A stretch of DNA of 29,139 nt from IMG/VR virus record IMGVR_UViG_3300009151_000281, positions 1 to 29,139 of that record; one strand, 5' to 3'. Positions 15,456 through 22,662 of the stretch are shown here, piece after piece. A program made the position numbers and the translations under genes. Position 1 is the first letter of the stretch, and every line of letters begins with the position of its first letter. The notes below the pieces were generated by a model that was not told the DNA's origin, searched no databases, and saw nothing but the letters and a program-made list of their open reading frames with translations. Source of the DNA: a virus.

Positions 15456-16409
15456 ATGAAAAAAATTAACTTAAATGAATCATTGTGGGTAGAAAAATAT
15501 CGTCCGCAAATAATTGAGGATTGTATTTTACCACAAAGCATTAAAAATACTCTAAGTGAAATAGTAAAGTCTAGGGATATTCCAAATATGCTTTTAGTTG
15601 GAAAAAGCGGTTGCGGAAAATCGGCAAGCGCAATTTCTATGTGTAAAGCAATGGGATTGGATTATATCTTCATAAATGGATCCTCGGAAAATGGAGTTGA
15701 CATCCTTAGAAATAAGATAACTCAATTTTCATCAACTGTTTCATTTGGAGGTGGCGTTAAGGTTGTAATAATTGATGAAGCTTGCGGACTTACGTCAGCC
15801 TTCCAGATGGCGCTCAAATCTAGTATTGAAACATTCGCTTTAAACACTCGTTTCATTTTTACCGCAAACTTTCAAGGTAAAATTTTAGATGCTATTCAAA
15901 GCCGTTGTACTATAATTGATTTTAATCCTTCAAAAAAAGATATCGTATCTCTTGCTCAGCAGTTTATGAAGCGCATGAAGTTTATTCTCAAAACTGAAAA
16001 TATTAAATGTGCTGATGATAAAATCCTTGTCGAACTTATTCTTAAATTTGCTCCGGATTGGCGTCGAGTCTTGGGAGAATGTCAACGTTATTCAGTATCT
16101 GGGGAAATTACATCTGATATTCTTGTTGGAAGTTCTGATGAGAATTTAGGTGAACTTATTACGTATCTGAAAACAAAAGACTTTGGAAAAATGCGTTCAT
16201 GGGTCGCAACTAATTCAAGTTTAGATTCTACAGTTGTATATCATAAAATCTATGACGCTCTATCTGAACATGTTGAAGCTTCAAGTATTCCTAGTGCTGT
16301 TCTAATTCTTGCAGAGTATAGTTTCAAGTCACAAAATACAGTTGATAAGGAGTTACAATTAGTTGCGGCTTGTACAGAAATTATGGGAAGCATTAATTGG
16401 AAGCACTAA
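15456..16409 (+). CDS. 44: gp44-like clamp loader ATPase subunit
   Basis: 317 residues (T4 gp44 is 319). The start LWVEKYRPQIIEDCILP is the typical clamp-loader N-terminus. Walker A VGKSGCGKS is near 47-55, the DEAC form of Walker B (VVIIDEACG) near 107, sensor 1 FIFTANF near 139, and the SRC Arg-finger motif (IQSRC) near 150. With gp62 it opens and loads the gp45 clamp. A gene for gp62 follows after seven bases. Confidence 0.92.
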   Translation: MKKINLNESLWVEKYRPQIIEDCILPQSIKNTLSEIVKSRDIPNMLLVGKSGCGKSASAISMCKAMGLDYIFINGSSENGVDILRNKITQFSSTVSFGGGVKVVIIDEACGLTSAFQMALKSSIETFALNTRFIFTANFQGKILDAIQSRCTIIDFNPSKKDIVSLAQQFMKRMKFILKTENIKCADDKILVELILKFAPDWRRVLGECQRYSVSGEITSDILVGSSDENLGELITYLKTKDFGKMRSWVATNSSLDSTVVYHKIYDALSEHVEASSIPSAVLILAEYSFKSQNTVDKELQLVAACTEIMGSINWKH

Positions 16410-16416
16410 TTATATC

Positions 16417-16890
16417 ATGGCTGCAAAAAAGAAAGTAGAGGAAAAGTCTCAACTTCCTCCGAAGATTAAATCTTTTGGAGTTTTTGATATTGTATTTAAT
16501 ATCAATGAAGGGATTCGGGGTGAAAACTTAATGAAGGATTGCTCAGCAGATCAATCTGAAAATGCAAAAACTGAAATTGAGAAATTATACAATTCATTTC
16601 TAATCAATCGAAATTTCTCAAATTTTTCAGACACTATTCTCCTTGCAAATGTATTAAATTCATATCCAGGTCTTCCTCATAAAATGCAATATGAATTTTT
16701 AAGGAATACTATTCGACCTAAAAAAAGATTTGCAAAATGGGGTAAAGCAAGTGATAATTCTGGAGATGTTGCAGTTCTAATGGAATTGTATAATTATAGT
16801 GCAGAAAAAGCTCGTGCTGCGTTGCCATGTTTAACGGAAGATCAGATGATTGTGTTGCGGAAAAGAGTTGATAAAGGAGGAAAGCAATAG
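16417..16890 (+). CDS. 62: gp62-like clamp loader small subunit
   Basis: 157 residues from the ATG at 16417, chosen because it lies just after the gene 44 stop; a longer frame from 16363 would overlap gene 44. The central GLPHKMQYEFLRNTIRPKKRFAKWGK parallels the T4 gp62 stretch MAAVPRGKRYGKWAK, and SGDVAVLMELYNYSAEKA follows as in T4. T4 gp62 has 187 residues. It bridges the clamp loader ring and has no ATPase motif. Synteny 45-44-62-regA-43 supports the call. Confidence 0.82.
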   Translation: MAAKKKVEEKSQLPPKIKSFGVFDIVFNINEGIRGENLMKDCSADQSENAKTEIEKLYNSFLINRNFSNFSDTILLANVLNSYPGLPHKMQYEFLRNTIRPKKRFAKWGKASDNSGDVAVLMELYNYSAEKARAALPCLTEDQMIVLRKRVDKGGKQ

Positions 16891-16891
16891 C

Positions 16892-17116
16892 ATGAATAAT
16901 AGTACTATGATAGAAACATATGATCCAAACTCGACAGATAGTCGGAGTCATATGAATTCGGAATATCTTAATTCCAAACCTGAGATTAAACTTAGCAAAG
17001 CTCAGCCGATATGCAAGTCAAAAAAGAATTTATCTCCCAAGAGATTTTCTAAGAGACGGGCAGCATCGAAAGTTTCAAGAAAATCGAGGCATCGACGGCA
17101 GCAACATCGTAAGTAA
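16892..17116 (+). CDS. Small, very basic protein, unknown function
   Basis: 74 residues from the ATG at 16892; it overlaps the gene 62 stop region closely (gap of one base). A GGAGG Shine-Dalgarno sequence lies at 16876-16880, one of the few in this window. The first 30 residues are Ser/Asn-rich; the last 35 are rich in Arg/Lys (SPKRFSKRRAASKVSRKSRH, ending QQHRK), suited to nucleic acid binding and probably disordered. No family is recognised. Confidence 0.6.
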   Translation: MNNSTMIETYDPNSTDSRSHMNSEYLNSKPEIKLSKAQPICKSKKNLSPKRFSKRRAASKVSRKSRHRRQQHRK

Positions 17117-17134
17117 AACTATGCAAATTTTGCA

Positions 17135-17142
17135 TATAAATA
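17135..17142 (+). promoter_or_regulatory. T4-type late promoter upstream of regA
   Basis: TATAAATA, an exact match to the T4 late consensus. The predicted start of transcription is about 17149, six bases before the ATG at 17155. It implies late, gp55-dependent transcription of regA in addition to read-through from gene 44. Confidence 0.6.
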
Positions 17143-17154
17143 AATTTACTTATT

Positions 17155-17577
17155 ATGAATCATTCTCCACAAGATAGTGTTATAAACTGGTCTTCCTCTA
17201 TAATGCTTGAAATTATTTTGGAAACTCCCGATAACTTTCTAAAAGTTAAGGAAACTCTTTCTAGGATAGGTATTGAGTCTAAACGAGAACCTAATGTATT
17301 ATTTCAAAGTTGCCATATACTTCATAAGAGAGGTCATTATTATATTGTATCCTTTAAAGAGATGTTTGCCCTAGATGGTAAAATTACTACAATCACTAAG
17401 GAAGATATTTCACGCAGAAATACCATTGCAGTTCTTTTACAAGATTGGAATTTATTGAAAATTGCAGATATATCGAAAGCTGTTCCAGTATCAGATTTAA
17501 AAAAAATTAAGATTGTACCACATAAAGATAAATGTAATTGGGAATTTCGCGTAAAATATTCAATAGGTAAGAAATGA
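17155..17577 (+). CDS. regA: RegA-like translational repressor
   Basis: 140 residues; T4 RegA has 122. From residue 17 the match is strong: MLEIILETPDNFLKVKETLSRIGI, then SCHILHKRGHYYIVSFKEMF, then KEDISRRNTIAVLLQDWNL, ending WEFRVKYSIGKK (quoted in short blocks). T4 RegA binds AU-rich translation start regions and represses early mRNAs, including those for replication proteins. Position between 62 and 43 is as in T4. The 16-residue N-terminal extension depends on the start chosen; the ATG of residue 17 gives a T4-like start. Because most starts here lack a Shine-Dalgarno sequence and sit in AU-rich context, RegA targets may be widespread. Confidence 0.92.
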   Translation: MNHSPQDSVINWSSSIMLEIILETPDNFLKVKETLSRIGIESKREPNVLFQSCHILHKRGHYYIVSFKEMFALDGKITTITKEDISRRNTIAVLLQDWNLLKIADISKAVPVSDLKKIKIVPHKDKCNWEFRVKYSIGKK

Positions 17578-17586
17578 TCTTATTTT

Positions 17587-17594
17587 TATAAATA
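17587..17594 (+). promoter_or_regulatory. T4-type late promoter at the Ntn-hydrolase start
   Basis: TATAAATA, exact consensus. Seven bases separate its last base from the A of the ATG at 17601, so the late transcript would be leaderless. Confidence 0.6.
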
Positions 17595-17600
17595 ATAGAT

Positions 17601-18506
17601 ATGTGCTGCATTGCTGTGAAATTTTTAAAAGATATTGGTTTTGTTGGAGCCAAATGCAGAGATAGAAATTATCCGTGTTTCATTAAAATCATTAATTCGA
17701 ATAGAGATTCAATTCAAAGACTTTATATTGATGATCAGACAACTCGTTGGACTGAAGGTTTAAATGAAACAGGCTTATCAATTATATCTGCATCCTTTTC
17801 TGTAGCTGATGATGAGAAGGAAGGTAAAAAAATATTATTGAAAAAGAAAACCAAAAAACCTATTATATCTCCAGACGGTCTTGCAATTCGTAATGCTTTA
17901 TTATTAAAAGATCCTAAGAAAGCTGCAGAATATTTGATTAATAAACAATTAGCTGGAGCCACCTTCATTTTTAATAGAGACATATGTTATCTTCTTGAAG
18001 GAGGTTTTACTATCAGAAAAAAGAAGGCAACTAAAGATTATCCTAGGGATTATATTTACAATCTAAAAGAAATTACCAAGGAAGCTAATTATGCAGTACG
18101 TACTAATCATGGAATTGATATGCCCATGTTAGGATATGTAAAAGATTCTAAGGATCCTTATATCAAAAAATGCCGAGAAAGTTCTGAATCAAGATGGAAA
18201 ATAGTAAATAACTATTTGAGAGATAATGATATAACAAACCCAAAGGGATTATTAGATGCTTTAAACCAAAGCCCGAGTAAGGATCCCTTCATGAATCCAA
18301 TTCGTACCGGGGATCCTAAAAAAGGAGATATGGTTACAACTGGAACTTTATTGGTAGTTCCTGCAGAAAGTACTTTACATTATACTCCAATATATTCGTC
18401 TGTCGAATTTTGCTATCACAAACTTTCTAATGAAAAAAATAAGACTTTCTTTGAGATCATTTCTAATCGTAAGCTTTTGAGTTTCAAGGATTTTGTAAAG
18501 AAATAA
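17601..18506 (+). CDS. Ntn-type (Cys) hydrolase, choloylglycine hydrolase/C45-like
   Basis: 301 residues beginning MCCIAV, so removal of Met exposes a Cys, the nucleophile of N-terminal nucleophile amide hydrolases. It is followed by KCRDRNYP (R20, D21, N23), the Arg-x-Asp-x-Asn region of penicillin acylase and bile-salt hydrolase relatives, LNETGLSIISA near 55, and VRTNHGI near 166 matching the T-N-H block of the C45/acyltransferase group. No signal peptide is seen. The natural substrate is unknown: a linear amide or a peptide bond. It is preceded by its own late promoter rather than belonging to the early replication unit, so a maturation or lysis-time role is possible. Catalytic class is likely; substrate is open. 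Confidence 0.65.
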   Translation: MCCIAVKFLKDIGFVGAKCRDRNYPCFIKIINSNRDSIQRLYIDDQTTRWTEGLNETGLSIISASFSVADDEKEGKKILLKKKTKKPIISPDGLAIRNALLLKDPKKAAEYLINKQLAGATFIFNRDICYLLEGGFTIRKKKATKDYPRDYIYNLKEITKEANYAVRTNHGIDMPMLGYVKDSKDPYIKKCRESSESRWKIVNNYLRDNDITNPKGLLDALNQSPSKDPFMNPIRTGDPKKGDMVTTGTLLVVPAESTLHYTPIYSSVEFCYHKLSNEKNKTFFEIISNRKLLSFKDFVKK

Positions 18507-18534
18507 TTTCTGATCGTGTTGTTGCGGTCATAAA

Positions 18535-18560
18535 ACATATGATGCCTTTGGGTCATGTGT
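18535..18560 (+). other. Intergenic hairpin before hsp20
   Basis: ACATATGAT pairs with GTCATGTGT (nine pairs including two G-T) around an 8-base loop. No T-tract follows, so it is more likely a stability or processing signal than a terminator. The rest of the 95-base gap shows nothing recognisable. Confidence 0.4.
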
Positions 18561-18601
18561 AGAATAACCAACAAAATAACTAGCATAAATTGAAGTTAAA
18601 A

Positions 18602-19015
18602 ATGAAATACATAAACAATAGTAATTTCGGTATCGGATTTGAACGATTCTTTACTGAATTTGAACAAGCCCTCGCAGTTGGTCCTGCTTTATCCTATCCA
18701 CCACATAATATTGTGCGAATAGGAAATGAAGGCAATGAATTCCTCGTAGAACTTGCGGTAGCAGGCTTCTCTGGGAATGAGTTAAACATTGAGGTGAAAA
18801 ACAACACATTAACTATAACAGGCAAGAAGACGGATAAAGATGAACGTAATTATTCTCATAAAGGGATTGGTACGCGTGCATTTGAACGATCTTTTAAATT
18901 GGCTGAGCAAGTTATTGTCGAAAATGCGACATTAGCGAATGGTATTCTTGGAGTTTCTTTAAAATTGGAAATTCCTGAAGAAAAGAAACCGCGCAATATT
19001 GCAATTGAATACTAA
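18602..19015 (+). CDS. hsp20: Small heat shock protein (Hsp20/alpha-crystallin family)
   Basis: 137 residues from the ATG at 18602 (a TTG at 18590 would add four). N-terminal FGIGFERFFTEFEQAL, then the alpha-crystallin domain: YPPHNIVRIGNEGNEFLVELAVAGFS (in blocks), LTITGKK, FERSFKLAEQV, then NGILGVSLKLEIPEEKKPRNI with the terminal K-x-R-x-I-x-I-like IAIEY. It is an ATP-independent holdase. Hsp20 genes near gene 43 are common in T4-like cyanophages. A terminator follows at 19036. Confidence 0.92.
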   Translation: MKYINNSNFGIGFERFFTEFEQALAVGPALSYPPHNIVRIGNEGNEFLVELAVAGFSGNELNIEVKNNTLTITGKKTDKDERNYSHKGIGTRAFERSFKLAEQVIVENATLANGILGVSLKLEIPEEKKPRNIAIEY

Positions 19016-19035
19016 TTATAATCTAACTTAAAAAA

Positions 19036-19069
19036 GGGCTCACTTTGATATTTACAGAGTGAGCCCTTT
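19036..19069 (+). terminator. Terminator of hsp20, overlapping the gene 43 promoter
   Basis: 9-bp perfect stem GGGCTCACT / AGTGAGCCC (19036-19044 and 19058-19066), 13-base loop, A-tract before and TTTATGTT after. The -35 box of the next promoter lies in the loop. Confidence 0.85.
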
Positions 19070-19079
19070 ATGTTATAAT
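19051..19079 (+). promoter_or_regulatory. Promoter for DNA polymerase gene 43 (leaderless)
   Basis: TTTACA (inside the terminator loop), 17-base spacer (the 3' arm of the terminator stem), TATAAT. The predicted start 19086 is within one base of the ATG at 19085. Confidence 0.8.
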
Positions 19080-19084
19080 AACAC

Positions 19085-20578
19085 ATGATTGAATTTTACA
19101 CTTGTGTTGACCGCCATATGAATAATATTCTCTATAGAGGATATGATGCAGATGGACGAAAGATTTACAATAAAATCAAGTATAAGCCTACAATGTATCT
19201 CGAAGCAAAAAGTTCAGATACTCTTTGGCATACACTTGAAGGTACACCAGTTGAAGAAATGAAATTTGAGTCAATGAGTGATTGTAGAAACTTTCAAAAG
19301 ACTTATGAAGATATCAAGTCTTTTAAGATTTATGGAAATGATCGGCATATCATATCATATATTCAAGAAAAGTTTCCAGATAAGATTCAATTTAAGTCAA
19401 GCAGAATTGAGATTTGCTTCCTAGATATAGAAAATATGGTTTCTTCTACGGGAGAATTTACGGAGTCTACAGTTGCCGATCAAGAAATTACTCTCATCGG
19501 TTTGAAAGCATCTACTCATTCTCATTATATTCAGTGGGGGACAAAACATTTCGATCAAGACAAGTCTCTAGTTCCTCATATTAATCTTGAGCGTAGAGAA
19601 TTTGATTCTGAACACGAAATGTTATCAGATTTTATTACATGGTGGTCTGACCCCATGAATACACCTGATGTAATTACTGGATGGAATACAAAATTATATG
19701 ATGTTCCATATTTAATCAATCGATTATCAAGAGTTTTAGGATCAGATGAAGCTAAAAGATTATCTCCATGGAATAATATTTCTCAAAGAACTAAGATAGA
19801 TAAAACTGGCAAGGACTGTACATTCTTTGATATCAGTGGAGTTCAACAATTAGATTATCTTGATTTATTTATTAAATTCAGTTTAAATACTTACGGTAAA
19901 CAAGAGTCACACAAGCTAGATTTTATTGCCGATCTCGTCCTTGGAGAAGGTAAGATTAATTATGGAGAATCTGGCTATTCAAATCTTACTGAACTATATG
20001 AAAAGGATTATGATTTCTACTGTTCATACAATCTCGTCGATATTGAACTTATTACAAAGCTTGAAGAAAAGCTAGGAACAATCAATCTAGTATTTACTTT
20101 ATCATATTATGCAGGTACTAATTATAATGATACATTAGGAACTGTTGCAATTTGGGATGCTATTATCTTTAGATATCTTGCTAATAAACGTATTGCAATT
20201 CCTCAAAATGAAGTTTCTTTTAAAACTGAATATGAAGGAGGTTATGTTAAAGAAGCTCACAAAGGCCGGTTTGATTGGGTAATGACATATGATTTAAATA
20301 GTCTATATCCAAATACTATCATTCAATATAATATGAGCCCAGAAACTATTGTACCTCATATGAAAGTTCCGGGAATTACACCAGAAAAGATATTAGAAAA
20401 TATTGATAGAAAACAATGGTCTCCTGAGGAAAACTTAGCAATAGCAGCAAATGGTTGTTGCTTTAAACGAGATAAACAGGGGTTTCTTGGAGCTCTTATG
20501 GAAGATATCTATATGAATAGAGTTCTTGTAAAGAGACGAATGATTGAAGCTCAGAAAGAATTAGAATTGTTAAAATAA
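19085..20578 (+). CDS. 43A: DNA polymerase gp43, N-terminal part (exonuclease and first half of palm)
   Basis: 497 residues of a family B polymerase. Exo I is FLDIENM (D114, E116), Exo II ITGWNTKLYDVPYL, Exo III YCSYNLVDIELI, and polymerase motif A YDLNSLYP (D403). The frame stops at 20576-20578 after KKRMI-like RRMIEAQKELELLK, before the fingers and motifs B and C. The rest is found from about 20781 on. The two parts total about 857 residues against 898 for T4 gp43. Split gene 43 forms are known from some Aeromonas T4-like phages, where the two polypeptides work together. Whether here two proteins are made or an intervening RNA is removed is not certain. Confidence 0.9.
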   Translation: MIEFYTCVDRHMNNILYRGYDADGRKIYNKIKYKPTMYLEAKSSDTLWHTLEGTPVEEMKFESMSDCRNFQKTYEDIKSFKIYGNDRHIISYIQEKFPDKIQFKSSRIEICFLDIENMVSSTGEFTESTVADQEITLIGLKASTHSHYIQWGTKHFDQDKSLVPHINLERREFDSEHEMLSDFITWWSDPMNTPDVITGWNTKLYDVPYLINRLSRVLGSDEAKRLSPWNNISQRTKIDKTGKDCTFFDISGVQQLDYLDLFIKFSLNTYGKQESHKLDFIADLVLGEGKINYGESGYSNLTELYEKDYDFYCSYNLVDIELITKLEEKLGTINLVFTLSYYAGTNYNDTLGTVAIWDAIIFRYLANKRIAIPQNEVSFKTEYEGGYVKEAHKGRFDWVMTYDLNSLYPNTIIQYNMSPETIVPHMKVPGITPEKILENIDRKQWSPEENLAIAANGCCFKRDKQGFLGALMEDIYMNRVLVKRRMIEAQKELELLK

Positions 20579-20780
20579 TCCCATATAGAGAATTTAGTAT
20601 GATGTGTTTTTATAAAAGCATCATATTATGCCCAGATATGTCTCTAAATCATATTAAAAAACCACACCGTATCTGCATAATCCTAGAAATTTAAAGTTAA
20701 TGATAAGTCCCCATTGCGACTGTCATAGTAAAGTTAGCAATATGACCAGGTATCATTTTGAAAAACGTAAACAAAATAAT
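20579..20780 (+). other. Sequence between the two gene 43 parts, with homing-endonuclease-like tail
   Basis: The first part can fold: ATGATG and CATCAT flank a T/A-rich inner stem near 20598-20625, possibly a terminator or processing hairpin. From 20658 a frame is open and continuous with the second polymerase part. Its ATG at 20700 encodes MISPHCDCHSKVSNMTRYHF, then EKRKQNN. This matches the C-terminal zinc-finger-like tail of phage homing endonucleases (typical form CPHCGKxGGxxNMxRYHFDNC), with key Cys lost. No group I intron core is seen in these 202 bases, so it reads as the remnant of an inserted endonuclease element. Confidence 0.55.
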
Positions 20781-22108
20781 ATGAATATAGAAAAAAGAAA
20801 AAGAGAATTGGAAATTGAAATTGATCGACTTAATAATGAACAAATGGGTCTTAAAATCCTAAACTAATGGGACCCTCTATAGCAATATAGAGGTAAACTT
20901 CATGTGAATTCAGGGAAGGCTTTAATATGCTAATCCTGAGCCAAGCTAGAAATAGAAGGTGCAACGACTATCCGTAAGGAGTACACTCAAGTGAGTGGAA
21001 GCGCATGACAACTCTCTGAGTTGAAGATATAGTCTGATCTTATAGGAAACTATAAGCAGTAGTAATACTGAGTATGAAATTAACGAATCATACTTAACAT
21101 AAATGATTAAATTCCTGCTATGGAGCATTTTCAAATAGGTTTTTCCGATATTATAATATTGACATTGCAGAAGCTATTACGTTATCTGGTCAATTAGCAG
21201 TACAAACAGCTGAACATGCCGTAAATAATTTCTTATCAACCTCATTAAAAGATTCTACTTTTAATGATCGAATCCTTATGTCCGACACTGATTCAATTGC
21301 CACTCATCTCGGAGATGTCGTTGATAAATGCAAGCCAAGAGATCCTCATCAATTTCTTTTAGATTTTGGAAGAAGTGCTTTAGAACCTGTTATTGAAAAA
21401 GCATATTCTGAATTAGCTTTGAAAGTTAATACATATAAGAACACTATGGTTATGAAAACAGAAAAAATTTGTTCTGTTGGAATTATCCAAGCGAAAAAAA
21501 GATACATATTCAATGTAATTTCAAGTGAAGGGGTAGTCTATAAAGAACCTAAACTTGTTATGAAAGGTATTGAGGCTATTAAATCTTCAACACCTAAGAT
21601 TTGTCGAACTGAATTTAAAAAGTTATTTAAACTTCTTATGGCAGCATCTGAATTGGAAATTCAGACAGAGGTGGAACGATTTCGAGAAGAGTTTGAACAA
21701 GAACCAATTGAAAAGATTGCATTTCCTCGTGGTCTTACTAATATTAAAAAATATATTCAAAAGGTAGGAGCAAATGGAATTAAAGTTCCATATATCAAAG
21801 GAACCCCTATGAATAGTAGGGCATCTATCATGTATAATCACTTAATAAAAACTATGGGATTGACAAACAAGCACCAATATATTAAAGGAGGTGATCGTAT
21901 TAAATATATCTTCCTTCGTAAAGGCAATCCTACAGGAGAAAACGTAATTGCGTTCCTTGATAAACTTCCAACAGAATTTGATCTTGACAAATATGTAGAT
22001 AGAGATTTATTATTCGAAAAGACATTTATCTCCCCATTACAATTAATTTTGGACGCAATTAACTGGAAGGCTATACCATTATCTGATCTTAGTGATTTCT
22101 TTTGTTAA
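20781..22108 (+). CDS. 43B: DNA polymerase gp43, C-terminal part, interrupted by a group I intron
   Basis: Exons 20781-20860 and 21106-22108, joined in frame to 360 residues. The first exon encodes MNIEKRKRELEIEIDRLNNE, then QMGLKIL; the second continues LNSCYGAFSNRFFRYYN. The join rebuilds motif B (QMGLKILLNSCYGAFSN) exactly as in the family. Motif C is MSDTDSI near 85, followed by thumb sequences. The C-terminal LSDLSDFFC resembles the T4 clamp-binding end (SLDFLFG). The start is uncertain: the ATG at 20781, or the in-frame ATG at 20700 that would add an endonuclease-like tail. Without splicing, the first exon ends at a stop at 20866-20868 and the region up to 21106 has stops, so splicing is required. 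Confidence 0.85.
20861..21105 (+). ncRNA. Group I intron (about 245 nt, no ORF) in gene 43B
   Basis: Core signatures are present: TAATCCTGAGCCAAGC (P4 region), CAACGACTATCC (5' strand of P7) and GAAGATATAGTCTGA (3' strand of P7, hallmark of IA2 introns such as T4 td). The 5' exon ends in T and the intron ends in G. The exon end TCCT pairs with GGGA at 20869-20872 with a closing U-G pair, giving P1. These splice sites restore the conserved motif B of the polymerase. No endonuclease is encoded inside. Confidence 0.88.
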
Positions 22109-22119
22109 TATCTTTTATA

Positions 22120-22148
22120 TTTACAAACACTATAATAAAATATATAAT
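22120..22148 (+). promoter_or_regulatory. Promoter for the MazG-like gene (leaderless)
   Basis: TTTACA, 17-base spacer, TATAAT. The predicted start 22155 is the A of ATGATG. Confidence 0.8.
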
Positions 22149-22154
22149 ATCTAT

Positions 22155-22661
22155 ATGATGACAATTGAACAAGCACAAATAAAATGGGGTTACAAAAAAG
22201 AAGCATTTATCAGAAATGATGAATATGAGAATAGTATTATTAATCCAGGAGTAGTACAAGATGATATGAATCTTATGCACTCTTATTATGGTATTCATCA
22301 AGCGATGGAAAAACTTAGTCCAGAACAACTTAAGGAATTTATTTCATTCCGCTTCCGATTCCTTCAAGAGGAAGTTACAGAAGGGTTTAAAGCGATTGAT
22401 GACAAAGATGGAGACGGAGTTGTTGATAGCATTATTGACCTCGTTGTTGTTGCCGTAGGCACGTTAGATCTTCTTGGAGTTGACTTTAGAACAGCCTGGA
22501 ATAAAGTATTGATTGCTAATATGAATAAAAAAGTAGGTATTAAAGCAAGTAGACCAAATCCACTTTCATTACCGGATCTTATCAAGGAGTTTGGGTGGCA
22601 GGCTCCTTGTCATAAAGATAACTTGGGAGTAATTCAAACTGCTCTAAATCATACAACCTAA
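22155..22661 (+). CDS. MazG-like nucleotide pyrophosphohydrolase
   Basis: 168 residues from the ATG at 22155. The longer frame from 22092 is rejected because the promoter lies inside it. All-alpha NTP-PPase motifs: FLQEEVTEG (E-E-x-x-E type) near 75, then DSIIDLVVVAVGT near 100 (D-x-x-x-D), then KASRPNPLSLPDLIKEFGW. This is the phage form often annotated as phosphoribosyl-ATP pyrophosphohydrolase-like. It would cleave a nucleoside triphosphate or ppGpp-like substrate. It is the second such enzyme in the window. It is followed one base later by the primase-like gene. Confidence 0.78.
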   Translation: MMTIEQAQIKWGYKKEAFIRNDEYENSIINPGVVQDDMNLMHSYYGIHQAMEKLSPEQLKEFISFRFRFLQEEVTEGFKAIDDKDGDGVVDSIIDLVVVAVGTLDLLGVDFRTAWNKVLIANMNKKVGIKASRPNPLSLPDLIKEFGWQAPCHKDNLGVIQTALNHTT

Positions 22662-22662
22662 T

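Noticed and set aside
20579-20780. A second group I intron between the polymerase parts
   Set aside because: No P4 or P7 signature was found, and the AGATATGTCT stretch at 20635 lacks a matching partner. An endonuclease remnant explains more.
20946-21134. - strand ORF over the group I intron
   Set aside because: It overlaps the intron core and exon 2, and has no initiation signal.
22092-22154. Upstream start for the MazG-like gene
   Set aside because: The extra N-terminal residues would be encoded by the promoter and the end of gene 43; the -10 lies inside and points to the ATG at 22155.
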